Below, in pieces: positions 45,385 to 54,643 of a stretch of 64,000 nt of DNA. The translations under genes and the position numbers were made by a program. The stretch covers positions 13,642,735-13,706,734 of the forward strand of contig CM119266.1 of the NCBI GenBank assembly GCA_051294375.1, written 5' to 3'. The DNA is from Paraspadella gotoi. Lineage: Eukaryota > Chaetognatha. Position 1 is the stretch's first letter. Each line of letters starts with the position of its first letter. Under the pieces are notes generated by a model. It was given only the letters and a program-made list of their open reading frames with translations. It was not told the DNA's origin and did no database searches.

Positions 45385-45643
45385 GGAGATATTACGCGGG
45401 CCAATTCATATTAATATTTTATATTTTATATTATTTATTTTATTATTTATTTTATATTTTATATTTTATATTTTATATTAATATTTTATATTTTATATTA
45501 ATATTTTATATTTTATATTAATATTTTATATTTTATCAAGGCCGCCGTGGGGCGTAGTTGCGGTGAACTTATAGTTAGCTTCCCTGAAACTGCGCGAAGT
45601 TTGACAGTTTAAACTGCAATGAATTGGCCCGCGTAATATCTCC
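45385..45643. repeat. Inverted repeat with perfect 25-bp arms around an ATTTTATA repeat
   Basis: GGAGATATTACGCGGGCCAA... at 45,385-45,409 is perfectly complementary to 45,619-45,643. Between them is (TATTTTATAT)n (45,411-45,536) and about 80 bases containing CAGTTTAAACTG, a 12-base palindrome (45,605-45,616). It directly abuts the left terminal repeat of the next element. Confidence 0.8.
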
Positions 45644-46072
45644 AAGTATGACGCCGTCCAATAAGGCGCAGTTTGAAAATAGAAAAAGAAAAAGAGAAAG
45701 GTAGACAGAGAGAGAGAGAGATAAAATAAAATAGAGGGTTTAGGAATGAATCTAAATGCAAATAAATTATTTATTTTTAAATTAGGATCAATTAAAATAT
45801 TTTTATAACAAGGACTCCCCATGATGAACAGATCTAGTGATTTGTGGCGGGGATAGGGCTTCAAACGTTAATCCCCATCAAAAATATTGGCGGGGATTCC
45901 CCGCAATGGATAAGGCAGAGGGCTTCAAACAGTGATCCCCGTAAAAAATAGTGGCGGGGATTCCCCAAAACAGAGGAAAAAAAGACAGTTTTCGTGAACA
46001 GAAAGAGGGCGCAGTTCAAACTGTCCCCTTATAGGCAGTTCAAACTGCGCCTTATTGGACGGCGTCATACTT
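45644..46072. mobile_element. 429-bp MITE-like element with perfect 34-bp terminal inverted repeats
   Basis: Left terminus 45,644-45,677 (AAGTATGACGCCGTCCAATA...) and right terminus 46,039-46,072 are perfect reverse complements. Inside are two 47-base direct repeats (45,856-45,902 and 45,920-45,966), each starting GGGCTTCAAAC and ending GGCGGGGATTCCCC, and further CAGTTCAAACTG-type palindromes near the right end. There is no open frame, so it would be non-autonomous. No clear target-site duplication: flanks read ATCTCC and GAAGAA. Confidence 0.55.
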
Positions 46073-46489
46073 GAAGAAGGGAGGTAAAAAGAAAAAATGA
46101 AGGAAGGAAGAACGTAATAAAGGGACAAGGGATTATTCGAGAGAATGATGAAGACCATGACGGAAGATGGCGCTTTAAAGTTTGGGTGCCAATTGATTTC
46201 CGAGTAGAGTGAACACAAATCGAATTAATGAGTTTAAAATAGAGGAGAGGCAATCTCAGACAGGAGTGCTAGGAACAAAACATCGAAGCGGCCTTTTAAT
46301 TCAGGATTTCGTGAAGGGATGGTTGTGGCGTGAGATAAAAGGAAAGGAAAGAGGGCGTCGAAAAAAGGACAAATTAAGTGACGCTGTGACAAAATGGCGG
46401 AGAGATTCTATGGAAAGTGACGAGTCGAAGCGCGAGGAAATACAGAGTGCGAATTGAGAGAAGGGGAGAGAAGGAGAAATGATGAAATG

Positions 46490-46491
<2 letters not shown>

Positions 46492-46579
<88 letters not shown>

Positions 46580-46587
46580 CTCTCTCC
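46492..46587. repeat. (CT)n microsatellite
   Basis: Nearly pure CTCT tract of about 80 bases plus two interrupted units. Confidence 0.95.
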
Positions 46588-46773
46588 TCGGTAGTGAATC
46601 TGAAAGGAAAGCGAATCACAAAAGGTTTGGAAGGGGATTATAGGAAAACCATTGAGAGATTGTGTGAAAATAATTAGGTAAATGATAGACAAGAGGATTC
46701 CCGCGAGGTTAACACCAGATGAGATCTGGGGAATCAGTAAAACTGAAAAGGAGCGAGATAAAAAAAGGGGGGG

Positions 46774-46789
46774 AAGAGAGAGAGAGAGA

Positions 46790-46860
<71 letters not shown>
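46774..46860. repeat. (GA)n microsatellite
   Basis: Nearly pure GAGA. It is inverted relative to the tract at 46,492, but the bases between and outside them are not complementary. Confidence 0.95.
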
Positions 46861-46862
<2 letters not shown>

Positions 46863-47362
46863 ATTCAGCCTGAGAGAGTAGGAAAGACACTGGGGGTAGA
46901 ATGAACTGATAATATTTGAGATTGACTTTTTGTCTTCATTAAAGTCGCCTTTAAAGACTTTTCCGTCGTTTGTGACTAAATTCGATTTGGACGATGCATC
47001 CGCATCTGCGATCGCCACCTGCGTACAGATGGCAGCTGTGAGAAAACGGAAACTTTATCTAATTGGTCGTTGTGATGGCACAATCTAAAAAAATAAAATT
47101 TCTCTCTGTCTCTTTTTATCTACTCTCTCTCTCTCTCTGTGCCTCTCATTGTCTTTCTGTCTCTGTCTCTTGCTTTCTCTCTCTCTCTCGTTTTTTTTCC
47201 TTCTTTCACTCTCAAACTCAAGGTTAATGTTCCAGATTTGAATAATTATTGGGTCGTCGACGGTCTGTATGCTTTGGCGGAACCTGTGAAATTGCCTTTT
47301 TGATGTTTGGCAAGAAGAAAAAATTCCGGAAATTTTATTACCGAGGTTTTTTGTGTTTCTTT
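46861..47362. other. Spacer with an interrupted CT tract
   Basis: Unique sequence to about 47,090, interrupted (CT)n at 47,097-47,193, then unique sequence. GCCACCTGCG near 47,016 is a partial CTCF-like match. No exon signal. Confidence 0.4.
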
Positions 47363-47363
47363 C

Positions 47364-47412
<49 letters not shown>

Positions 47413-47629
47413 CTTCTCTCTTCTCTCCTCCTCTCTCTCTGCGTCTCATCTTCCATCTCTTCATTCATCTTCGCTCTCTTTTTTTAAAAATTTCTATATC
47501 GAATTCTATTTCTTTCTTCTTTTCTATTTTGACTTATATTTCTTTCTTTCTTTTCTTCTTTCTTTTTTCTTTCTTACTTTCTTTCTTCTTTCTTTCTTTC
47601 TTTCTTTCTTTCTTCTTTCTTCGTCTTTC

Positions 47630-47660
<31 letters not shown>

Positions 47661-47665
47661 CCTCC
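47363..47665. repeat. (CT)n followed by (TTTC)n microsatellites
   Basis: CT tract at 47,370-47,443 and irregular TTTC repeats at 47,518-47,658. Confidence 0.9.
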
Positions 47666-47915
47666 AAAAATCGAGTTGGTATCACATCAAGCGCAAGCTC
47701 ACGTGAGAAATTCCCATCGCATGGTCGTTGCTTTCATCAAATCGAGACTTTTGCGATACCGGAATTTCCAGTTGGCGCGAATTTCGACGGAAACGACTCT
47801 GTAAACACCTTCGCTCCACGTCGAAGCCTCTGACGCCGAGCATCGCTTTCAATTAGCCTCGCGCTCTGACGAACAAAATCGGGGGAGGGAAAGAGGGAGG
47901 GGGAGGGGGAGGTAG

Positions 47916-47951
47916 TTAGACAGAAAGAAAGAAAGAAAAAGGACAGAAAAA

Positions 47952-47983
<32 letters not shown>

Positions 47984-48281
47984 AAAAGAGAAAAAGAAAG
48001 AAAGAAAGAATGATTAAAAAAAGAAAGAAAGATATATAGAAAGAGAGTGGCAACGGTGCGACGGTGTTCATCGTCGTCGACTTCGGCTTCGGCGCCATCG
48101 GAGCGTAAAGTATCTTCGAACCACCTGGGATCAACTCGATGTTTGGAAGCGAATGAAAAGGGTGGACGGAAGATTGGCGACTGGCGAGTGTGGAATCAAA
48201 GGGGGCAAGGGTTGTGAGGAGAAGAAAAAGAGAAGCGAAAAGTCGTTGGAGTGGAAACGAGGAAGTGCGGGAGGCAGACAT
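47916..48281 (-). CDS. Candidate secreted peptide; 3' part is microsatellite
   Basis: ATG at 48,281-48,279. The first 36 residues form a credible signal peptide: a short basic and Ser-rich start, a hydrophobic core LFASLFLLLTTLA, and a small-residue cleavage region. About 45 non-repetitive residues follow, including SLPNIELIPGGSKILYAPMA. From about residue 85 the frame only translates a (GAAA)n tract (47,925-48,030), giving Ser/Phe/Leu repeats. If real, the coding exon probably ends before the microsatellite by splicing or is truncated. No homologous family recognised, and no TATA box was found upstream. Confidence 0.25.
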
Positions 48282-48323
48282 TGGCGCGATGCGAGAGCGA
48301 GACTTTTTTTAGTTTGTTTGTTT

Positions 48324-48425
48324 GTTCGATCGAACGAACAGAATTTCGGTCTGATTCTGTTCTATGCGAACGAACAAATTCGGTTCAGTCTCAACGAACA
48401 GAATTTCCGTCAAATTCTGTTCGTT
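48324..48425. repeat. Tandem hairpin motif cluster (GAACAGAAT...ATTCTGTTC)
   Basis: GTTCGATCGAAC palindrome at 48,324-48,335; GAACAGAAT and ATTCTGTTC arms at 48,335-48,363; a half unit at about 48,368-48,386; and a perfect 14-bp inverted repeat (AACGAACAGAATTT, 5-base loop CCGTC, complement) at 48,393-48,425. The half-sites resemble AGAACA-type receptor elements but the spacing is wrong, so function is open. Confidence 0.7.
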
Positions 48426-48499
48426 CTCCTTCATCCGCTCTCAACGATTCTCCCGCCTTTCTCCACCTTTCCCGCGCCATCAGATTCAGACTGGGTTCA

Positions 48500-48960
48500 G
48501 TTCAGCCCGTGCGGAATAGCAATACCCTTAACGTCGCCGTTTGTCGCCTCCTCTGGCGGCCACAAAAGGCATCTCAGTTCGCGTCGCCGATTCTTTCGCT
48601 CAACCTCTCCTTGTGGCGCAAAGTTCATTCGTCCTCTCGAAGTCGCTCGGCATCGAGAATCCAGGGCTCGAGTTTCGACCCAGTTTCTTTTTCGGGGAAG
48701 GAGGGGGTTGGGGGTGTGACGCACGCAGAAACTCACGCGCGTTACATTAGTGAGTCTTTGGTCTCGCGCGCATGCGCAGAGCCGAACGCCGAGAGGCTTG
48801 TGTTACGTCGTTATCGTCACGTCAAACGGCGACCGTGACGTTTTCTAATTACCGCCGGTTTTTTTTTCTCTCTCCTTCGTTTTCCACTTCCGGTCGTTTG
48901 CGGCGGGAAAATTCGGTCCGGTCGTGATTACGCCGACCTGGGGGAAAAACGAGACGACGA
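48500..48960. promoter_or_regulatory. CpG-rich promoter-like zone with an NRF1-type site
   Basis: GCGCATGCGC, the NRF1 consensus core, at 48,768-48,777. CRE-like GTGACG/CGTCAC occur at about 48,815-48,840 and CACGTCAAACGG nearby. CpG density is high compared with flanks. A second NRF1-like CCCATGCGCA lies at about 50,422-50,431. Two long antiparallel or out-of-phase open frames cross the zone and most likely reflect CpG composition. Confidence 0.3.
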
Positions 48961-48974
48961 ACCGAAGTACCGAA

Positions 48975-49060
48975 GACCGACGACACCGACGGGCGACGGC
49001 GACGGCGAAACGGCGACGGCGACGGCGACCGGCGGCGAGCGCGGCGACGATAACGATGAC
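48975..49060. repeat. (GACGGC)n repeat
   Basis: Imperfect GACGGCGAC hexa/trinucleotide tract, continuing into looser GAC/GAT repeats to about 49,260. Confidence 0.85.
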
Positions 49061-49155
49061 GACGATATAACGCGATGTGCGAGTAAGTAAAGACGCGGAG
49101 ATGGCGACAAAAAAAAAATTGTTTATAAAGAGGAGAAGACGAAAATTACGACGAT

Positions 49156-49362
49156 ATGAATATCCGAATGAGGAAGACGACAATATCGACCGTGACGAGA
49201 AATAAAGCGAAAATGGCGACAAGCGTTGGGGACGACGACGACGACGAAAATGACGATCGTGACGCGAAAAAGCGATTAAAGGAAGGAAGGAAGGAAGTGA
49301 GCTTCGATGAAGAAGAAAGGAAAGAGAAAGGATTATGTACTACATGCCGGGGAAATCGATAA
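49156..49362 (+). CDS. Candidate small acidic/basic protein or first exon
   Basis: ATG at 49,156 and a second, better-context ATG at about 49,213 (AAAATGGCGACAAGC). The frame has 68 codons to TAA at 49,360-49,362. From the second ATG it reads MATSVG, an acidic run DDDDDENDD, a charged region, then EKGLCTTCRGNR with a CxxC pair. It lies 400 bases downstream of the CpG-rich NRF1 zone, which could be its promoter. The acidic run is a (GAC)n translation. Function unknown; the CxxC alone is no evidence of metal binding. Confidence 0.25.
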   Translation: MNIRMRKTTISTVTRNKAKMATSVGDDDDDENDDRDAKKRLKEGRKEVSFDEEERKEKGLCTTCRGNR

Positions 49363-49443
49363 AAGGAATAAAATAGCCACGGGAGAATGGTGAAGGAAAG
49401 ATGAAAGGAACAGAAGTAGCAAAGACCAAAAAAAAAAAAAAAA

Positions 49444-49613
49444 NNNNNNNNNNNNNNNNNNNNNNNNNNNNNNNNNNNNNNNNNNNNNNNNNNNNNNNNN
49501 NNNNNNNNNNNNNNNNNNNNNNNNNNNNNNNNNNNNNNNNNNNNNNNNNNNNNNNNNNNNNNNNNNNNNNNNNNNNNNNNNNNNNNNNNNNNNNNNNNNN
49601 NNNNNNNNNNNNN
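49444..49613. other. Assembly gap, 170 N, in poly(A)
   Basis: Flanked by A-runs on both sides. Same length as the gap at 8,992-9,161. Confidence 1.
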
Positions 49614-49639
49614 AAAAAAAAAAAAGAAAGGAGAAAATT

Positions 49640-49933
49640 ATGAGGTTTTTATACGTCGCCCCGACGTCGACTCGAATTAAGCGCGGGACGCGACGCCGCC
49701 GGGCGCGCAAAAAAGAGCGCCGCGTCGCCGGCGAAAACGGCCTCGACTGCGACGCCGCTAACGGGCGCGCCGCACCCAAGGCTGTTGTCGCCGCGAGCGA
49801 CGTCGTTACTTTCGCATCGTTGGGCACCGAGTGGATACGTCGAAAGTGGGGGGGGGGTAACCCGAGGGGAGGGCGCTGGAGACGAGCTTTGCCCGGAAGT
49901 GGGTTTACTCTATGTGACCCTAAAGAAGGGTAA
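49640..49933 (+). CDS. Candidate Arg-rich open frame, unknown
   Basis: ATG at 49,640, 97 codons, stop at 49,931-49,933. N-terminal third very basic (RIKRGTRRRRARKKERR), middle Ala/Val-rich, C-terminal Gly/Arg/Trp-rich. The DNA is strongly CpG-rich, and the antisense frame is also open over most of the span, the signature of composition, not selection. The ATG context (TTATGAGG) is weak. Kept only because it lies in the same CpG island as its neighbours. Confidence 0.15.
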   Translation: MRFLYVAPTSTRIKRGTRRRRARKKERRVAGENGLDCDAANGRAAPKAVVAASDVVTFASLGTEWIRRKWGGGNPRGGRWRRALPGSGFTLCDPKEG

Positions 49934-49987
49934 AGCGCATCTCCTCGGGCCAAGTGCCTCAACGTAGGGAGATTATTTTGACCCCAG

Positions 49988-50254
49988 ATGGCGATGAGTT
50001 TGGCCTTGGGTCGACAAAGGCTCTTTTTGCAGAAGACTTTTCGACGATTTTTGTTTCGGCAACTTGAATTTTTATTTCGACACGATATGGAAAAAACTTA
50101 TTGCCACGACCCGTTTCCGACGCACGCCGACTCACGCCAACGGTGGCCAACTCACAGCCACCCATTCTTAAACCCCCTGGTGTATCACCTTCTCGGAATT
50201 TTGACGATTTTGACGACGCAATTTAAAGGCGGAGTTTTTCAAGGCAATTTGTAG
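49988..50254 (+). CDS. Candidate first or single exon, 88 codons, unknown
   Basis: CCCCAGATGGCGATG provides a strong start context at 49,988. The frame reads MAMSLALGRQRLFLQKTFRR and continues with a Phe/Arg/His mixture, a PFPTHADSRQRWPTHSHP segment and a hydrophobic C-terminal part (VYHLLGILTILTT) before the stop at 50,252-50,254. The N-terminus (hydrophobic, Arg/Gln, no acidic residue until position 27) would suit a mitochondrial targeting peptide. Downstream lie (GAC)n and the second NRF1-like site. It is also possible that CAG|ATGG is a splice acceptor. No family recognised. Confidence 0.25.
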   Translation: MAMSLALGRQRLFLQKTFRRFLFRQLEFLFRHDMEKTYCHDPFPTHADSRQRWPTHSHPFLNPLVYHLLGILTILTTQFKGGVFQGNL

Positions 50255-51091
50255 CCGGCGAGAGAAGAAAAGAAAGTAAGAAAAAAAAAAGGAAAAGGAA
50301 ATAACGACGACGACGACGAAGAATTTCGTCGCGGGGCGAAATTCTCTCGGGTCTCATTCCGCGTCGCTTAGCCTCGCTCCCCGGGAGAGTTTTTCGGCGT
50401 CGAGGTCCGACGAGGCGCGCGCCCATGCGCAAAGGGTGACGCATGAAGGGGAGCGGCTGTAGGGACGTTGGGAAGGGGCGAGGGAGACGAAGGTGAGGCG
50501 AGTACGCGGGCCAAAAGTGGGCGGGGCTAAAGAGTAATTGGGCGAAAGAGAAATGAAAAGAAACGAAAGGAAAATTTGGAATGTTGGCGGTCGGACACGA
50601 TAAAGTGTTTGTTTGTTTGTTTGTTATTTTTAACGATGTTACGATATGCCAAATAAAATATTTTATTAATATGGCACACAAGCAGCCGGACAAGTTAGGC
50701 TCAAACATGCTGCTGGGACTAAATAATAGTATATAATAATAAATATAGTATCAGGATACTTATCAGTTTATTTATTTAGAAACTCCATTTGATTACGAAT
50801 TCTTACAAAGGTCACCGTTACTCATAAATATTTTTTTTTATTTTGTTAAAGGGCGAAACAAAATCATCAATAAAAAAATCTATTTTCCGTTTGTTTGTTT
50901 TGATGAGAAGTTACATCGCATCCTGTTTTTTTTTCATTCGCGGCGCAAAAACTGAAACGCGAAACCCGTTTCTTTGATAAACCTGATGTAGAGTTTTATC
51001 GATGTATCCGGTTTTGCTATTTTTTTTTTGTCGCGTCGATTGTTTGTTTTTCTCTTATCTTTTATTTTCCACACGTTGAATCGAAACACAA
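50255..51091. other. Spacer: CpG-rich to about 50.5 kb, AT-rich afterwards
   Basis: A (GAC)n tract at 50,303-50,322, (TTTG)n at 50,605-50,622. No exon signal that stands out; a 161-codon minus-strand frame at 50,223-50,708 crosses the CpG part and looks compositional. Confidence 0.4.
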
Positions 51092-51757
51092 NNNNNNNNN
51101 NNNNNNNNNNNNNNNNNNNNNNNNNNNNNNNNNNNNNNNNNNNNNNNNNNNNNNNNNNNNNNNNNNNNNNNNNNNNNNNNNNNNNNNNNNNNNNNNNNNN
51201 NNNNNNNNNNNNNNNNNNNNNNNNNNNNNNNNNNNNNNNNNNNNNNNNNNNNNNNNNNNNNNNNNNNNNNNNNNNNNNNNNNNNNNNNNNNNNNNNNNNN
51301 NNNNNNNNNNNNNNNNNNNNNNNNNNNNNNNNNNNNNNNNNNNNNNNNNNNNNNNNNNNNNNNNNNNNNNNNNNNNNNNNNNNNNNNNNNNNNNNNNNNN
51401 NNNNNNNNNNNNNNNNNNNNNNNNNNNNNNNNNNNNNNNNNNNNNNNNNNNNNNNNNNNNNNNNNNNNNNNNNNNNNNNNNNNNNNNNNNNNNNNNNNNN
51501 NNNNNNNNNNNNNNNNNNNNNNNNNNNNNNNNNNNNNNNNNNNNNNNNNNNNNNNNNNNNNNNNNNNNNNNNNNNNNNNNNNNNNNNNNNNNNNNNNNNN
51601 NNNNNNNNNNNNNNNNNNNNNNNNNNNNNNNNNNNNNNNNNNNNNNNNNNNNNNNNNNNNNNNNNNNNNNNNNNNNNNNNNNNNNNNNNNNNNNNNNNNN
51701 NNNNNNNNNNNNNNNNNNNNNNNNNNNNNNNNNNNNNNNNNNNNNNNNNNNNNNNNN
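51092..51757. other. Assembly gap, 666 N
   Basis: Run of N. Confidence 1.
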
Positions 51758-51853
51758 AACAATTTTTTTCATCGAATTTTGTATAAAGTGGACCCAAAAA
51801 ATCTGGGCAGAAGAAATTCCCAATTGTTTGTCTTCGCGGCTAAAATTTGGCAG

Positions 51854-52018
51854 ATGGCGGGAAATCGAGGACCGAATGGAAAAACCGAGGACGAACTTCC
51901 TGCCCGCCCCTTCGTCGATGACAAAGACGACGACGACGACGACGACGACCGGGAGGACGACGACGGCAAGGAAGAGGACGACAATAACAGGGATGAGAAC
52001 GAAAGAGGAAAAAGATGA
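51854..52018 (+). CDS. Candidate small acidic protein or exon
   Basis: TTTGGCAGATGGCGGG gives an ATG in strong context at 51,854, with 54 codons to the TGA at 52,016-52,018. The first 18 residues are MAGNRGPNGKTEDELPAR; then comes an Asp/Glu-rich tail (KDDDDDDDD and EEDDNNRDENERGKR). The frame is also open upstream to the gap, so CAG could instead be a splice acceptor. The acidic tail is partly a (GAC)n translation, a common weakness of candidates here. Downstream sequence is AT-rich with (AATA)n and several AATAAA hexamers (from 52,134), compatible with a 3' UTR. Confidence 0.25.
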   Translation: MAGNRGPNGKTEDELPARPFVDDKDDDDDDDDREDDDGKEEDDNNRDENERGKR

Positions 52019-52617
52019 TACGGAGTAAACGATTTTAGAAAAAAGAAAAATAACGACGACAATGGTGACTGTGAATGTCCCGACGTCCCAAAGAACTTTT
52101 GATTAAAAGAGAATATACATATTTCTGTAAATAATAAATAAATAAATAAAATTCGATCAAACTGTGATACATCTTTGACCGAGTTAGTTGTGTTTACTTG
52201 TCATATATTATATCGAGAAAGGAATGACGTTTTTTTAACAACGCTTATCTCTTGTCAGAAAAAAAGAATTCTCTTTTTCGATTGTCACTTTTGTTTTTAC
52301 TCATTCGTGAGAGAGACCATAGTAGATGGTTTTATTGTCAAAAATTTTAAGAAAAGATAATCGATTTCCTTCGAAATAAAACGATTTATTTATTTATTTA
52401 TTTATATTTCAAGCGTTAAATATGAATCCACGATGAAAAAAAAAAATTAATAGTCCATTTTCTTTCTTTTTATACAAATAGAAGACAGATGTTTCCGCTG
52501 GAGTCGGACGCAGAAAAGGCGCGCATAAAATTTATCGATGTTTGGGAGGCGAAACCTTGTCCCTCTTACCGACGTTTATACGTTTGTTATGACCCTCGTT
52601 CCGCGGGCCATGTCTCT
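52019..52617. other. AT-rich spacer
   Basis: (AATA)n at 52,131-52,149 and (TTTA)n at 52,386-52,405. No exon signal. Confidence 0.5.
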
Positions 52618-52639
52618 CTCTCTTACTTCTTTCTTTCTC

Positions 52640-52683
<44 letters not shown>

Positions 52684-52871
52684 TATCTTTCTTTCTCTTC
52701 TTTCCTTTCTTTTTCTCTTTCTTCTTTCTTTTTCATTTCCTTTACCTTTCTTTCTTTATTTCACACGCCCACTTTTTTCTCCATCAATAATGGGATCCAA
52801 AGGGAATCACAAGGTGGCTCACACTCTCTTTCGCATCTCCCTCGTCAAAATCTACTTCCCTTTCCCTCCTT

Positions 52872-52930
<59 letters not shown>

Positions 52931-53155
52931 ACTCTCTTCTCTCTCTCTCTTCTCTCTATCACCGTTAATTCACGACTTCAAACAAAAAGGCCCGGCGCGT
53001 GTTTCCTTTTCCCTCGCCGGCGTTCGCGTTCGCGTTTCGCGTATTGCGCGTTCGTCCTCGTTTTTATTCGCGGATTCCGTCGTTTTTTTTATTGTTTTCT
53101 TTCTCTGCCCTGATTTATGTCGCTCGAATTCGCCTTTGAAACAATCCTCTCTCTT

Positions 53156-53239
<84 letters not shown>

Positions 53240-53245
53240 TTTTAA
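52618..53245. repeat. (TTTC)n and (CT)n microsatellite cluster
   Basis: TTTC repeats at 52,625-52,700, CT repeats at 52,868-52,962 and 53,150-53,240. The unique part between (52,965-53,120) is CpG-containing and contains GTTCGCGTTCGCGTTTCGCG. Confidence 0.9.
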
Positions 53246-53907
53246 CTCGTCTTTCCGTCGGTTGAAGGTGCTCTTAACGATGTTTCTTCTAGGACCGCCG
53301 TCGAAATTTCCTCCTTGAGTATTTCGTTCTTTCTTCTCTTTTCTTCCTCAATTTTCCCATCCAGTCCTTATCTACTTTCGCGCTGTCTCCACTCTTTCCC
53401 CCTGCACCCTCTCCCCACCCGCCAACCTCCCTTAATTCCCGTTCACCCCACCTTCCTCCTCCTACCCGCCCTTAAACCTCCGTGAACTCAATCACACAGA
53501 AAAACGGCGAATCTTCCAAAGACGAGTCCCAAGTTCTTCTCGGTTTTCGCCAATGATTTGTTTGTTTACGGCGTGAGTTACGTGGTTTTTTTTCCCGCGG
53601 CCGAGTCGGGTCTGGCGGCAGCGTCGACAGAGTAGGCAGAGTCGTGCAGCGTCGGCAGAAGTGTGAGACCTTCCGGTCCCGTTTAACTGAGAGTCGTTTT
53701 AAAGCAAAGTGCTTTGGCGAGAATTTTTTTTTTTTTTCAAGAGGGAAGCAATTTCCAAGTTAAGTATTTTGGGTATGAATTCTGGTGAAGTCGAATCACG
53801 GGTAAAGGGAAGGTGTGAACTCACTTCACTGCCACCTATAAGGAAAAAAAAAACGTTCCCCTTTTTTCGAAAGGAAGAAATAAAAAACTCAGAAAACCGT
53901 TTTCTAA
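53246..53907. other. Spacer with a short repeated GCAGCGTCG motif
   Basis: GGCAGCGTCGACAGAG and TGCAGCGTCGGCAGAA lie at about 53,615-53,660 in a CpG-rich segment just before the following candidate; this may be promoter sequence. The rest is pyrimidine-rich without exon signal. Confidence 0.35.
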
Positions 53908-54249
53908 ATGACACTTCGGGATTTAAAACATTTTATAAATAAATTCGTTACATATCGATCGCTAAATTTTGAACGAGGTAAAGTTATAAGAAATCCAAAT
54001 AAACAATTGGATCAGCATCTTCTGGCGCGTAAAGTTTTGGGTCGTAATTTCTTTGAAACGCACGTGGATTCGGCGTCGTATTGGTTTATTTACGCAGTTT
54101 TCTTCGCCTCATCGATCTTCCTTTTCGGGGTCGTCTCTTTCCTTCGCTCGCCTTTTACGAGGCGACTTGCGGTGAAAGACCTCGTGTTGCCAACGCCGTT
54201 GGATCCGAATGTCTGGTTTCGGTCAGAAGTGACGTTGTTGGATATTTAA
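53908..54249 (+). CDS. Candidate single-pass membrane protein or exon, 113 codons
   Basis: ATG at 53,908, stop TAA at 54,247-54,249. Composition is mixed, with no microsatellite translation, which makes this one of the better candidates. Residues 1-55 are hydrophilic with a basic NKFVTYRSLNFERGKVIR segment; a hydrophobic span of about 22 residues (YWFIYAVFFASSIFLFGVVSF) follows at about 59-80; then an Arg/Lys-containing SPFTRRLAVK, as expected on the cytoplasmic side, and a Pro/Leu-rich tail. A CpG-rich segment lies 200-300 bases upstream. A second frame overlaps from 54,081 but only translates the following (ATTC)n. No family recognised. Confidence 0.3.
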   Translation: MTLRDLKHFINKFVTYRSLNFERGKVIRNPNKQLDQHLLARKVLGRNFFETHVDSASYWFIYAVFFASSIFLFGVVSFLRSPFTRRLAVKDLVLPTPLDPNVWFRSEVTLLDI

Positions 54250-54269
54250 TGGTCGTCGGTCATCGGTCA

Positions 54270-54386
54270 TCATTCATTCACTTTTTCATTCATTCATTCA
54301 TTCATTCATTCATTCATTCATTCATTCATTCATTCATTCATTCATTCATTCATTCATTCATTCATTCATTCATTCATTCATTCATT
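54270..54386. repeat. (ATTC)n microsatellite
   Basis: About 27 ATTC units, directly followed by the dispersed hairpin repeat. Confidence 0.95.
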
Positions 54387-54391
54387 TTGAA

Positions 54392-54422
54392 ATGAAATTG
54401 GTACAACCAATTTAAAAATTAT
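54392..54422 (-). repeat. Dispersed hairpin repeat, copy 3
   Basis: On the minus strand its 31 bases are identical to bases within 57,916-57,961, including TTGGTTGTACCAATTTCAT. It abuts the (ATTC)n array on the TTTCAT side. Confidence 0.65.
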
Positions 54423-54612
54423 AAATATCATTACATAACTTTAATATTATATAACTTTAATATAATAAGTTTATAAATAATTATGATTATTAACGTATTT
54501 TTTTCTTTGTACTCTCTTTTCAGAGCAGATTCTTTTTTTTTCAATTTTAATCACGGAAAGCGAAGATGATGTTAAAGTCGCATTCCCGATTGACGTTTAA
54601 TTAACGTCGTCG

Positions 54613-54643
<31 letters not shown>

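Noticed and set aside
46492-46860. A further palindrome between a CT and a GA tract
   Set aside because: Only the microsatellites are complementary; the sequence between and outside them is not.
48153-48838. Two frames of 188 and 195 codons on the plus strand
   Set aside because: They overlap in different phases across a CpG-rich, hairpin-containing region and cannot both be coding; no start, splice or domain evidence favours either.
50934-51823. Open frames of 235-287 codons
   Set aside because: Span the 666-N gap and contain almost no determined sequence.
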